Of a DNA stretch of 64,000 bases, positions 49,235-62,012 are shown piece by piece. Positions within the stretch are counted from its first letter, which is position 1. The number at the start of each line of letters is the position of its first letter. The position numbers and the translations under genes are program-made. Under the pieces are notes generated by a model, which saw only the letters and a program-made list of their open reading frames with translations, searched no databases and was not told where the DNA came from. The DNA is from Chlorokybus atmophyticus (Eukaryota; Streptophyta; Chlorokybophyceae; Chlorokybales; Chlorokybaceae): NCBI GenBank assembly GCA_009103225.1, contig RHPI01002048.1:754322-818321 (forward strand), given 5' to 3'.

Positions 49235-52200
49235 ATGGCCAGGAAGCGAAAAACGCCGTTGACCAGTGTCAAAGCAAACGCGTCTCCAGTGAAGCCACGT
49301 GGAAGCAAGCCGGAAAGGAACGCTCAGCCCCAGCAGCAGGAGGTAGCTACAACGAGCGCACCCCTGAACGAGTCTGCCATTGTGAAGAGGCGGAGAGGCA
49401 GGCCCAGGAAGCAGCCGCTTGCAGATCAGGCGACAGACCATGCGAAGGCTAATGCTGCCCCGCCGCCTTTGCAATCTGACATGGGGGCGCCTGCGCCGCC
49501 GGTGAAACGCGGCAGAGGAAGGCCCAAGAAGCAGCCGGCAGTGGCGGCTGCCCCTACGCTAGATTGTCGAGGATTAACACGGAAACACAGTGAGAAAGCT
49601 GTTGGTAAAGTACAGTCAGCGGAAAAGTTGCCGGCTAAGAAGCGGAAGGGCAAGTCTGTTCAAGGCAGCAAGCATACCACACCTTCAGCCCGCAAGGAGC
49701 TCGCAGAGGTAACTTGCCGGCGCAACAGCTGTAACTAATGCATGCTGCGTGAGCTGGTTGTCTTGTTTACCACGTGTGCTGTAGTGTGCGGTTCACAGCA
49801 AATTCTTCTGGCTAACGTGCTCGCCTCATTGCTCAGGTCGCGTGGGACAATGCAGTGTACAAGCCGGGGGACGTGTGCTATGTGACAGTCCGTGAGGACT
49901 TGTACGTCGATAAGCTGCAGGTGAACAAGTGTGAACAGTTGTCGACTACTACTGTATGTCGACTACTACTGTAACAAGCAAGGCGTATGCAAGCACTGAC
50001 GCCTAGTGGCAGGAAAATGAAACATGTGAGGTTTGTAGGAAGCCGCCTGGTGAGGGTCCGCAACGGATTGTCGAGTGCAATGATTGCCCGCGTGGTATCC
50101 ACCTTGCCTGCCTGCGGCCGCCCCTAACAGGTTTGTTCTGGCCTTGGCGTAAAAATTCTGTACATCTATGCTTGAGACAATTCTGATGGTCGGAATGCAG
50201 AGCCCCCCGAGGGTGACTTCTTTTGCGGGGTCTCAAACTGCGCAACCACATTCAAGTCGAGCAACGGCACACCTTCCGCCAAGTTCTGGGCTTCAGATGG
50301 TGTTGAGCTTGGTCGGATAGAGCGGTACGCAATGCATGCAGTGCATGGGGTAGTATGTTTGCTGATTGGCGGTAGCGCTACAATCCTGTTGTGGTGGTGC
50401 AATGCAAAGCACATGAATATGTTGCCAGTACAAACTCGCTAGGGCTGCGTGCTACACTTGCTTTACTGTAGCATGCAAGGTGCAAGCTTTGCGCTAATTG
50501 ATGCAAAAGTATGTTGCAGCATATTTAAACGTGGCAAAGATGTTGAGCTTGAGGTGCGCTGGTATTACCGTGGAAAAGATACGGGCATTGAGCGCAAGCT
50601 TCTGTCTTGGCGCGAGGCGTTCCTTTCGGATGACATCAGCACTATTCCTGTAGGTGACTCCATTTCGAGATTGCCTGCATGCAGCACAATATGCTTGACG
50701 TGGACACATGTGCATGACTGCACCAGATGCTGAGCGCTTGCTTTGTTGCCATGCTACTACACAAGGGTGGCTGGTTTCTCTGATACTTGCTGCTACTTGA
50801 ATACGGCTGTGCAGAGGGAGAGCATATTGTGCCAAGCATGGGTGTACGACAACCAGCAATATGAGCGCTACATGTCCGGTGAGAAGGATGATAACAATGA
50901 GGAAGCAGATGAGGATCATGAGCCTCGCTGCGATGATGTCTTTATCTGCGACTACATCTACTTGTCAGCATCTAAACGCTTCCAGGTCCGACTGCTTGCC
51001 AGCAAAATTGCGCATCTTGATCAGCTTGCCTTATCATTTGGATATAGCTCGCCCGCAATGCAGCCTTTATGCATTCCCGTTCACATGGCGTCATTGCTCA
51101 CCTTTGTACGTATGCACCGTGGGCTATGTGCAGCGTTGCCGCACAGGTCCGTTTGATTCTTGGACCTGGAGTGATGACGAGCGTGATGACGCTGAGGTGA
51201 GTTGGTTGCACGCTAGCATGTACATATTGTTAAAGCTCACTTGATTGTGTGTAGTGTGAAGGCCCGATGTACAAAGCTGTTCCGAGAAATTACAGCTTAC
51301 TGTGCTGCACCCATTCTACAATCGAACAACTAGCAATTGCTTATGCATTGTACCTCGATGTGGGTGCAGGACCCAGTGACTGGACATCCAGATTTTGACT
51401 TTTCTTTGAGAGCACAGCAAAAGTTGGAGAGCGCCCAGAAGAGAGCGCGCCGTTCCAGCCAGTTCTTGGATACCTGCCGCAGGAGTGATGCCGCTGAAGC
51501 AGTGGACAGATGCAGTGAGCAGCAGACTCCGGACACAGCAGCAGGCACCACTACCGTGCAAGGTGCACGCTCCTTGCTTGACAATGCTTGCGCTGCCTTG
51601 AGGCTCGCTGCCATGCCCAAGGAGCTTCCTGGCAGGGAAAGGTCAGTGGGGTGTGCCTGGTGGTTTTGTGAAGTACTTGGGCAACGCTAACAAAGTCTTT
51701 AATGCAGCGAGTTGAAGGACATCATTGGCTTTGTGGAAGCCGCGCTGCGTACACAGGAACCTGCAGGTGGCGCCCAGTGCATGTACATCTCCGGCGTGCC
51801 TGGCACTGGTAAGACAGCCACTGTCAAAGCCGCGCTGCGCCACTTGCATGAGCAGGTAGCCAGCTGCAAAGCTATTCCATGCCAACGTGGTTGCAGGCAT
51901 GTTGCTTGCATGAGTGAGTAACTGGCTGCCTGTGTTAGGCCAGCTGTGGCGACCTCCCCTCCTTTCAGTTGGCTGAAGTCAATGGTTTCAGCTTGCAAAC
52001 ACCATACCACTTGTTCAGGCAAGTAAGCATAGTTTCAGCACGGCAACCACCAGTAATGTCCAAAGCAGACTGCATATGACACCTCACGACAGTATGCCAT
52101 CTTGCCATGTAGGGTTGGAATGTGACATGTGATGATGACAATTGGTTTGCTTGCAGTGCTTTGCATGAAACACTTACGGCGGAGGTGTTGCCACCAGCCC

Positions 52201-53829
52201 AAGCCCAGAAAAGCTTAGAGGCACGATTTGCCATAAGCGGGGGCAAAAAGCAGTCAAGCAGTCAAACAGCATGTGTTGTCGTCGTCGATGAGCTAGACTC
52301 ACTGGTGACCAAGAAGCAGCAAGTGCTGTACTCCCTGTTTGATTGGCCAAACCGCCCGGACTCCAGGCTCATTGTGATTGGTAAGCGTTTTGTGTTCTGC
52401 CGGGCATTGCAAACACGGGGAGTTTTACAGCGCTGGTGCACAGCCGTTATGTGTTCTGCCAGGCATTGCAAACACGATGGACTTGCCCGAGCGCCTCCAG
52501 GCGCGTGTGGCGAGCCGCTTAGGCCTACGCAGGTACCATTGACACCACTATGTTATGTATTATTGCATGTGCGAAGACATTGATAAGGAGGGACGACCTT
52601 ATGTGCATTTGCTTGGTCAATTCATGCGAGCATCATTATGACATCATTGCCAAGTGGCTCGTGGTAGGCTGACGTTCTTACCATACAACCGGGAGCAAAT
52701 ACAAGTCATTTTGGAGGCACGACTCCCTGCAGGAGCTTTTGAGAGTCATGCGCTTGAGCTCGCGGCACGTAAGGTACATGCATTTTGGGATTGGTAGTGC
52801 TTGGTAGTTCTTTAAAGTGCACATACCTGTTGTGGTGCTTGGGTATCAGACGAAGCATGTTGTCTGTTGGTCTGTGATGACAGACGCATTGTTCTTACAC
52901 AGGTAGCAGCTGTATCTGGAGACATACGACGAGCGCTTGACTTATGTAGACGGGCAGCTGAGTTTGCTCGCAGTCGAGCGCAAGCCATGGCAACACAGCA
53001 AGCGCATGTTGTGCAGCCCGTGACTTCCGCAATCACAATGAATGACATAGACGCTGCACACAAGGAAATTTCTTCGGCTGTACACATGCAAGTAAGTAAG
53101 CATGCATTCCGCCTGCATGCATGGATCACAGTTCAATGCTTATTCGGTTGTCGCCTGTCTTGCAGGACATCATAAACTTGCCGCTGCATGCAAGGTTGTT
53201 ATTGGTGGTCATCGCTCTTGAGCAACGCAAAAGCGGCGTGACACAGACAACATTTGAAGTTGTAAGTTTCCACGCCATCTGCTTGTGCTGTAGAATCCAT
53301 AGCAAATGTGATGGGCGTTGTGCACTCATGCGAAGTGAATGGATGGGATGCTAGTGGCTGTGACATGAAGTCTTGATGTAACCTTGGAGAACTACTGCCA
53401 AGCTTCTGTGCAAGCGTTTTATGTTCCACATGGTAATGTTGTTGCTTGTCAGGTAGCTGAGAACCACCTGCAGCTATGTGATCAACATCAATTGTTCCCT
53501 CCAACCATCACGCAGCTACTAGACATCACGTAAGAGGCGCACACAGGGTGCATAGCATGTTCTGTGCGAATTGGTCTGGTCCTGTGCTACTGGCTCATGT
53601 GCTGTACTACAGGACGTATCTGGGCGCATTGCAGCTGATTGTGTGCGAAGACCCTTCTCAACAGCGGTTTAGAAAGATTCAGCTAACCTACCCAATGTAA
53701 GATTGTGGCTTACTCCCAGCAAAGCATCGTGCCCGTTGTGCTCATGTTGATGTCTTGTGCAGTGAGGACATCAGCTTTGCTCTTCGTCATGATGAAGACC
53801 TCAAGTGGGTTGAGGGTATTCTGAGGTAG
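49235..53829 (+). CDS. ORC1: Origin recognition complex subunit 1 (plant-type BAH-PHD-AAA+)
   Basis: Eighteen exons, all in phase, give 864 residues: 49235-49708, 49837-49920, 50013-50130, 50201-50324, 50472-50649, 50815-50985, 51134-51196, 51370-51641, 51708-51855, 51969-52018, 52157-52380, 52463-52532, 52668-52773, 52903-53091, 53166-53261, 53453-53529, 53613-53696 and 53763-53829. The basic N-terminus has two AT-hook-like motifs (KRRRGRPRKQP, KRGRGRPKKQP). A BAH domain is interrupted by a PHD finger (CEVCRKPPGEG, CNDCPRGIHLAC), as in plant ORC1. The AAA+ part has Walker A GVPGTGKTATV, Walker B VVVVDELDSL, sensor 1 GIANTMDLPER and sensor 2 SGDIRRALDLC. A winged-helix domain ends the protein. 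ORC1 binds origins and loads MCM helicase with CDC6. The tenth intron has a GC donor (52019). Confidence 0.96.
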
Positions 53830-55036
53830 CAACACTCCACAGTCCACATTATGAGACGCTTGGTTAGACTTAGTATGGCGACAAACCGCTCAGTCTGGGA
53901 TAAGGTACTGTACTAAGTGCTGAGTGTTGGATTGGAAATAGTGGTATGATTTCATTGTATCAACGCAGTTAAGTACAACGAAACGCAGTACGGTGCGCTA
54001 GCACATGGTTCTTGATCAAGCACAATGTATGCAGTCGCAATCAAGCATCTGTGGCCAACTCCTGTACATCCTGTCAGTGAGGCTAAGCATTGCATTTTTG
54101 CTTCGCGCAGGTTGTAGTGAGACAAATGACCACCACGATCATGCGACTGAAAATGTATGTATTTCCTCTTTTGGCGGAATCACAACAGAAGCTTCTTGTC
54201 TTCAACAACAGCACAGCCCGGTGGTTATCTCACAAAAATTGTGTGCAAATATACCCACTGCACAAGTGCAGCGCGATTGTGGCGTCTGATTGCTGTTGTT
54301 GTCACGGTAATAGTAGCACATGCGACATGCCAGCTTCGGCGCATGCCATCTTACCTTGCTAAGTAGTCTTGAGCTTCTGGTGATGTCAAGCCGGAGTTCA
54401 AGCACAGAAACAGGCTGCAACTCACAACCAACCCCGTGTAGTAGGGGTTCCCCCACTTACAACCCACTTGCAAACAACCCCCGCCATGAGAGCTATCCAA
54501 CGCCGCATGCGCAGTGCAACTATGAGTGCTGGTGCTTGATTGCTTGCTGCTTCTTCTTTCCAAATGGAACGTCAAAGTCATTGGATGGACCCGGCGTGAA
54601 GCTTCGACCTTGACTACTGGAGCAGCAAGGTATAGACATGCAGCATGCAGAGCAACTGCTGAGACGAGCCCAAACGCAGCATGAACTGTATGCATCTCAC
54701 ACAAGCGTGTGCAAACACCGCAACAAGCGCGCCACGAATTGACGGCAATCAGAGCTGAGAAGCAAGCTGTAGCAGCAGCACGTCCGTCTGTGTGTGCTAT
54801 GCTGTACCAGTGGTGGCACAGTGCAGCACCACTTGCACGAACGCCAACCCCAGGGATCAGCAGCTTTACAGCCGCGCACGCCTTGCCTCGGGCTGCCGTC
54901 CCATCCAAGAAGCAGCTCTTCCAGCCACCTTACCTCACCCCGCTGCAGCGTCAACGTTTCTGATGAACGCAAGCCGCCTGAGTGCACATGCGGCCGCCTT
55001 AAGCTCGACATAGAGCATGTGCTTGTGTGTGGCGGT
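53830..55036. other. Intergenic region between ORC1 and the C1orf131-like gene
   Basis: Overlapping frames on both strands around 54351-55030 show no family resemblance. One plus-strand frame (54794 onward) reads into the start of the next gene, so part of this stretch may be its leader or an extra 5' exon. No repeats or RNA genes were recognised. Confidence 0.5.
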
Positions 55037-57095
55037 ATGGCTGTGGTCGGCGGCGCAAGGAGCAAGCGGGGACGTAGGGCTGAGGAAGACGATGGGGACG
55101 GCGAGGGACGGGAGCTGGGCAGGGTGCAGGGAGCTGCGCAGGCGGCGGAGCTGGCAGCCCAGAAGCTGGCGGCTTACGGTGAGTGGTGCTGCTTGCTCGC
55201 TTGGTTGATAGGCTGGCACACTTGTGTTTATGGTTGTGGGAATTGCTGAGTACTGTCGCCTTGTATGTCGATTGGTTAGTGCTTCGTCAATGTGGTCATT
55301 TAAACAGTCTCAGCTGTAGCTATTACGAGCGCCGACAAGTGCTGTTGCAGGCGAGCAGTTCATGCGGGCGTTTGACGACTATGACAGTGAGGAAGAGCGC
55401 CAGGTACTTCAGTAAGAGTTTCGCTGCTGGAGGCATACGCACAACACAGTCGTTGTCGCGCTCAGCAGCCATGTGATAATGTGGAACTTCCAGTCAATGC
55501 ACCAGTTACAATCGTCGCTCTTGTCATGCTGCAGAAGCGCATAAGAAGCGAATTGGCCGCAAGCGTCAGCGCTGCGGATGACGCCACCTCCAATGAGATG
55601 GAAGCAGAGGAAGAGCCAGGTTGGGCATAGATCATGACATTGTTGACCTGCTCTATTTACGCATGCAGAGGGATCCGCTGTCAAAGGCTGCTCTTAGACA
55701 GGTTGCTGCTGACCAAAGTGTGTACAGAGCTTCCGGATATTCCCACTCGAACAGTAGCCGCTGAGACACCTGCGCCCAAACGAGCCTCCAAACGCGACTG
55801 GAAGATGTTCATGGTGCGCATATTCTAGCTTCTTACCAAATGTGCTCTAGTGGTGTGCGATAACCATCAGATATTTTATTCATATTCTACCCCCTGCATG
55901 TGCTCATTCTGAAAAAGGCAGGGTTGCTGCATGTTAACTTGTTGTTTTATGTTGTTGCACTTATTGTTGCATCTAACCGTCCCTGCATACTATCCAGTCC
56001 CCGAGAGCCGCCGATGTGCACAAGGAGTCCACGACTCACTTACCAATCCTGAACGCCGAAGATGACAGCGGCTTAACACCAGAGGAGTTTCAGAAACTTG
56101 CGAAGGAGGTTGAACGCCTGGGTGAGTGACAAAGCATACGCATGTTTGAGATAGTCCGCAGCCAAAGCAGTGGACTGAACAACACTGACACACGTCGATT
56201 TGCAGGTGGTCGGAAGCTCGAGGGCAAAGAGAGAAAAGCCTGGGCTATGAAGAGTTTGGTAGAGCTTGGTGCCAAGGTGACGCCGCTATGTAATTGCTAT
56301 GAACAGTTGCATAACGAAAGGTTTTGGGCAAGGCAAGCCTGATTCCTCGTTGTGTCAATGTTGTTCAGCCCGCAAAGAGCCCTCGCACGCCCATAAGTCG
56401 AGGATTGGGCATCAAACGAAAACAGGAAGATCGAGAGCGCATCAAACTCGATCAGGTATAGCGTCATGTCGTTGAAACATGTAGTGTAGTTACCCCCCGC
56501 CCCCCCGNNNNNNNNNNNNNNNNNNNNNNNNNNNNNNNNNNNNNNNNNNNNNNNNNNNNNNNNNNNNNNNNNNNNNNNNNNNNNNNNNNNNNNNNNNNNN
56601 NNNNNNNNNNNNNNNNNNNNNNNNNNNGCTAGCAAGCCCCCCCCGCGCGCGCGCGTGCGCGCTCCCACCCATCCACCCACTCACCAACACCATGCAAGCA
56701 GCTCTAAATGCTTCATGTAGCTGTAAAACCCGTGTCCATAGCTTGGTAGGAACTCAGTATCACAACCGCTTGCGCAGGATATTGCATCAGGGATGGTGCG
56801 AGTCAAGGGATCCGGCAAGGCCAAACGCGCTAAGGAAAACCGAGAGAAGCGACAGAAGTTGTCAAAGGCTGAAAGGGCTGTTGCTGGCGCAGACCGCTTC
56901 ATTGACGGCGTCATGGTTGTGCCGAAAAAGGTTGCGCGTGAGCTGCAAAAGGACACAGGAAACAACAAGAAGAAGGGCAAATCCGTGGCGTCTCGGCTGA
57001 CATCCAGGTTGTTTTCTGAGCGTACGTCCAAGAAAAAGAGCTCACAGGGTAAAAAGAAAGGGAAGCGCAATAAGCACAAACAAAAGAAGCGCTAG
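55037..57095 (+). CDS. C1orf131/Faf1-like (DUF4602) small-subunit processome protein
   Basis: Eight exons, all in phase: 55037-55178, 55351-55403, 55535-55619, 55671 (or 55698)-55813, 55998-56121, 56206-56276, 56369-56455 and 56778-57095, giving about 340 residues. The conserved block TPEEFQKLAKEVERLGG, LEGKERKAWAMKSL, ELGAKPAKSPRTP and later FIDGVMVVPKKVARELQKD follows the order of human C1orf131 and DUF4602. Yeast Faf1 and human C1orf131 are components of the nucleolar SSU processome. The C-terminus is very basic (GKKKGKRNKHKQKKR). A 120-base assembly gap (56508-56627) lies in the last intron and could hide an exon. The start ATG is the first after an unconserved stretch; an upstream in-frame extension is possible. 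Confidence 0.82.
56508..56627. other. Assembly gap (120 n)
   Basis: A run of 120 unknown bases is flanked by C-rich sequence (CCCCCCGCCCCCCCG on the left; CCCCCCGCGCGCGCGCG on the right). Both flanks are hard to sequence and probably caused the break. The gap lies in the intron between exons 7 and 8 of the C1orf131-like gene. A single n also occurs at 6124. Confidence 0.99.
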
Positions 57096-57804
57096 CCTGC
57101 AAGTTTTACTTATAAGTTGCGAGTTGCAAGTTATCTGTGCTATGCTATACGCTTGGACATCCCAAGGACATCTATTGCAACACTCCGCGCTGTGCGTCAA
57201 CAGCTCACACATGCTTGAAATTGCAGCATTATTGTGACTAGATCTTCCTGCCGGTTTGGGTGGGGGAGGGACATGACTGCTGTGTTGTGACAGCAAGGTG
57301 CTGCTTCACGCGCATGCATGCTGAGCAACATGAGCTAGCTTGCATTGCACTGAGCAGGTATACGAGTGCGAATGCTGTAAGTGCTGATGCAGGGTTCTTA
57401 GGGCGATTTACGTATCCTTCCTGTTGATAGCGTACAACTCTAAGTGAATCTTGTTTGTCCATACCAACCACATCCGCAGTACAGTAGTGTAATTTACATA
57501 TGTTCACTGTGTATTGAGCCATCTGCATCGGTCTTTGATCTGGTATGACGACACAGCATGAGGAGCACGAGATGGAGAGAGTGGGGGGGGCATGCATGAG
57601 ACTGTTGCAACAGGGCTGCGCGGAACGAAGCATATAACAGACAAGAGCTGCGTGAAGCACACTTTGGGAAATGGGTGTGCTTATATGCAGCTGAGAAGCA
57701 CAAGCACTGCAGGGAAGGATATGGCGCTGCTACACACAGTGTAAACAGGCAGGGAACCCTGCTTGCCAAATGTGCACATGTTCTGACTGAGTGTTTGGAC
57801 AATA
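57096..57804. other. Convergent intergenic region (C1orf131-like / DDX24 3' ends)
   Basis: About 700 bases of 3' untranslated and spacer sequence lie between two ribosome-biogenesis genes that face each other. No credible coding frame, repeat or RNA gene was recognised. Confidence 0.55.
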
Positions 57805-60800
57805 CTACTGCTTCTGACCATGCAGTGCGTCCAAAACGTCTGACTCTAACACGGATTTTCCAGCTGTGCCATCGTACAAGTCCAACATCCTGCTGCTATG
57901 CTCCATCAGATGCTGCCGCAGCGCAACAGATGGCGCACCACGGGCAACATAGTTCTTAGACATGGATGGTGGCACGAGAGGCTGTGCCAGCAGCGAGTGC
58001 AGCTCCTGCATGACAACAACTACATCAAAACCCACACAGACTCTTCCCTTCGTGCGAGTGATATCATGGTTGTACTGTACCTGTTGAAGACTCTTCAGCT
58101 GGGCCTGTTCTCGCTTGCGTAATGCTACAGGGTTGTCTTCATCACCGCCGCGCTTGCGCTTGCCTTTGCCAGTGACCTCATCGTCACCGTCCAGCTCAAT
58201 CTCCATGGCTTTGGCATGCCTTGTCATCCAGTCATCCTGCAGGCACAACACCATGCATTGGTTGCCCACAGCCGACTTGCTGGATATACGTACCATGCAG
58301 TGACATGTTCGCTGGCAACTGTCTCTTGCATATGCCTCAGCCCGTACCTGAGCTTTGGTTTTGGAATGCTTCCTGGCAAGCTCATCAACGCGCATGGCCA
58401 GGGCAACTCTCCTGCACAGTGTCATCATTGTGAGCAAGTGGACGCTTACGCGCAAGCACGTTGCCCATACCAAAATGCCCTTGTCATACTTTCTGGCCAG
58501 TGGGAGCGCTGCTGGGATCAGAGGGAATGGTGGCAGCCCTTGCTGACGGTTGAGAGCCTTGCATAGCTTCAGGTAGTTGACTTTGTCCTTTGGAGACACG
58601 AGAGCAATGCTGCAGCCATCCGCCATGGCTCGAGCTGTACGCCCGCTGCGATGCACGTACACCTGCCACAGGCAACGAATCCTTCATTATGATGTTGTCG
58701 CGCACGCGCATTTATTTTAGCAGGACACCGATACTGCTGGTTGCAAACGCCAGTGTCTTGTTGCACACATACAACGTGTAAAGCAATGCCCTGCGATGTA
58801 CTTGGAGAGGACTGCAACACTACCACAATACCACTGCAATACCACCAGTGCAACTCGTGTACTGTATTCCATTGTACCTCCGCTGAAAAGGGCAACTGGT
58901 AGTGCACCACAAGGCGGACACCTGGAATATCCAGACCACGCGCAGCAACATCCGTGGCCACCAGCACGCTTGCTTCATTCTCCTTGAAGCGATCCAAGAA
59001 TTTCAACCGCTGGCGCTGTTGCATGTTTGCGTGCAGAGCAACTGCCACGACCACAACTAGTCAACCAATGCAAGATACCGTAGTAACACATTTGTATTTG
59101 TGTACATTTCAATACTGGAGTTCACTCCGCTTGTGAGCCATTACAAAATGGGTTCTGCAGGTATAGATTGATTGCACCATAAAGAACAGCGAAGTTTCAG
59201 GGGGGTTACAGGTTGGTGCATTCCATCAACTATGATCAGCAGATTATTTCATTTTATTTTGTTTTTTTGGTATTGGGGTGTTTTTTTATATGCCATTATG
59301 GTAATAAGTGTTGCTTGGTGCAAACAAGCATACACATGCATACCTGACGGCACCTCCAGATGCTTCAATAAGGCTGCAACTCGTCGTAGCGTGGAGATGG
59401 CGTTGCAGAAAACCAGCGTCCTGGTCGGATGCAACTTCAACAGCGCGTACAAGAATGTGTCCTTGTCGTCATCAAGACACCTGCGTGGGTACAATCGCAT
59501 CACAAGACCGCAAACCTGGATAACAATACTGATTCATCAACAAGCGCTTACTCCAAAATGGCCTCTTCAAGGCGATCTGCAGTTACAGTTGCGCTGGTTA
59601 GGTCGATGATCGCCGGTTTGTTTCCTGTTATAAAAGGGATGCGGTTGGTGAGGGTGTCAAGCGGCGAATCGGATGTCGACGCCTTCTTGTTCTTATTCTG
59701 CTCCTTGCGTATCTTAAACTTGCGCTTGAGATCGTCCGGGAGCAGCAATGTCGCTGAAAACACCAGAGTTTGCCTTGGCCACCTGTGTGATGGCTGCATA
59801 AGTACTGGGAGCTTCCCCTCCACCCTATTTCTTCCCCTCCGTACTCCTCAATAAAAGATGGATGTTGCACAGGCAGTAGAGGTGATTGAGAATCGACAAT
59901 GACACACATGCCTGCGGCCACGGCGCGGGCCTGACTGTTGCACAGCCGGCGCCTGGGAGTTGATTTGTTCAATGATGCTGCTCAGCTCCTTGAAATGACC
60001 CCTTTCAACCATCCGGTCCGCTTCATCGAGCACAAAGAACGCCAAGTTGCCCAACTGCGCAACACAATAACAACAATAATAAGCACACCGTCCATCAAGC
60101 TAAGGTGTGAACCTCCTTTCTCTTACCGTACCTGAAGCAAGTGCTGCTCGCCCTGCGACATCAGTTCCCACAGCCGGCCCGGTGTGGCCACCACCACCGG
60201 TGGGCGCGCTTTCAGTATCCGATGCTGCTTCTGCAACGAGAGGCCGCCAACGATGGGCGCGATGCGGATGCGCGAGTACTTCGCCACCGCCTTGAGGTGG
60301 TTGCAGACCTGCATGGCCAGCTCACGCGTGGGAGCGAGTATGAGAGCGCGCAGCTCGCCCTGTGGCTGATCTTGACTGTCGGATGTGCTCGGCTCTGTGT
60401 TATTTGTCTGCTCGGCGCTGCGCTCCTCTTCAGCAGTTTCTTCTTCAGCGTCATCGTCTTCATGCGACACCAATTCTGGTTCAACGTCCCGTGTATCGTC
60501 TTCTTCTTCTTCTTCTTCTTCTTCTTCTTCTTCTATGCGGGCACGCCTCCTCTCCTCACGCTCGCGGTCCTCCAGAAGCCTCTGAAGGATGGGTAGGCCA
60601 AAGGCCAGAGTCTTGCCCGATCCCGTCATCGCAGCGCCAATAACATCCTGCACACAGAGCCTGGTTGACTGACAATGTTGGCTTACAATATACCAGTTGC
60701 ACCTCAGTTAACTGATTGCCAAGCACAGCGCAGACCTTGTGGTGGAGGGCAGCTGCGGGAATGCACTTTTGCTGTATGGGTGTGGGCTCCTCAAAGCCGA

Positions 60801-62012
60801 GCTCCTTGATGGCGCGCTCGAGTAACGAGTGCAGGCGCAGGGCGCTCCATCCCGGCAGGTCCACCTCCTCCTCCTGCTTGGTGTCCTCCTGCTCCTGCTC
60901 AACCCTCTCCCCAACTTTTTTGACAGCAGGAGATGGCGCGACGTCAGCATCGATAACTGCGGGTTTATGGCGTTTGAGCGTCTGCTTGCGCGCCTTTTTC
61001 TTGAGCGGAGGTTGATCATCACCAGCCTTGGCGGCATTGTCTTCCTGCAAGTAGGCCGCAATGTCAGTTGGTCTGTGTGATTCAAACTGCCTGCATTCAC
61101 TGTTGCAAAGCCTGACATCCACCCCAAACAAGAGCATGCACAGATTGTTACACACCTAGGCGTGTTTTGCATGTATGATGCATGTGCACACAGCCTTGTC
61201 ACGCACAGACTGCTGTGCACTATGATAGTAGAAATATGAAGTTCATGTTCCGGACACTACTGGCCTTCATATGCATCCAGCAAACATGCTCACGCGCATG
61301 TCTGCGGGGAGCATGTTTGACCATCTTGGCTGTCCGGCATGCGTTGCTTCGGTATGCACACTTTGTGTGACTTGTGCACGGCAAAAATGCTGTGACAGTG
61401 CACATGCCGAGAATAGAATTTTTTTCTCCCGCACTTAGTCAGAATTGTAAACCAAGAACTGGACACAAGGCATGCAGCGTGCGTCATCTGTACAGTGTTG
61501 ACCGTCCCCAGACATAGTGGTGCATGGCCAACTGTGACTTGCTTGACATCAACTGTTTGAACATGAAAGAGACGTAATCATGTGTGAAGACAAGCACTTT
61601 AGCACGTTACATCATTACCTGACAAGCCCATAGTTGACATGCAATTTTCATATGAAAATGGCAATGCTCTTACTTCAGTCACAGCGTCAGCATGCTGCTT
61701 GAGCGCCTTCTTCTTCTGCTTGCTCTTTTGCTTTCGCTTGCTCTTCTGCGCTTCCCCAACCTCTACGTCACCTCCCTCGTCAGGCGCCCCACCCTCCTGC
61801 ATGCCCAGGTACCCCGCCGCCTCTTCCTCGTCCAGCTCCTCCAGCTCCAGGAAGCCATCCTCGGCGCTGCCGACCAGCAGCTGGTCGGCGCTCAGCTCCA
61901 CCCGCCGCCACTTCTGCCTACGCTTTATGGAAGGCACTCCCGCAGCCTCGCCTCCTGCCCCTACCCCCGACCTCCTCCTCCTCCTCCCAGCCTTTACTGC
62001 CGCCGCCGCCAT
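57805..62012 (-). CDS. DDX24: DEAD-box RNA helicase DDX24/Mak5 family
   Basis: Eleven exons, all in phase, give 810 residues: 62012-61674, 61044-60736, 60647-60132, 60054-59912, 59782-59552, 59480-59344, 59041-58878, 58662-58490, 58411-58348, 58236-58081 and 58005-57805. The helicase motifs are complete: Q motif [18 protein letters not shown], Ia [49 protein letters not shown] Glu/Asp-rich insert between motifs I and Ia and the C-terminal [15 protein letters not shown] segment mark the DDX24/Mak5 subfamily. Yeast Mak5 acts in the nucleolus on 60S precursors. Exon 4 ends at a GC donor (GCATGT, 59911). Exon 3 has a GAA-triplet run coding poly-Glu (about 60500-60535). The start is the first ATG after an Ala-coding GCN run. 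Confidence 0.95.

Noticed and set aside
54351-54908. A 185-codon minus-strand frame downstream of ORC1
   Set aside because: It has no family resemblance, overlaps equally long frames on the other strand, and has unbiased composition.
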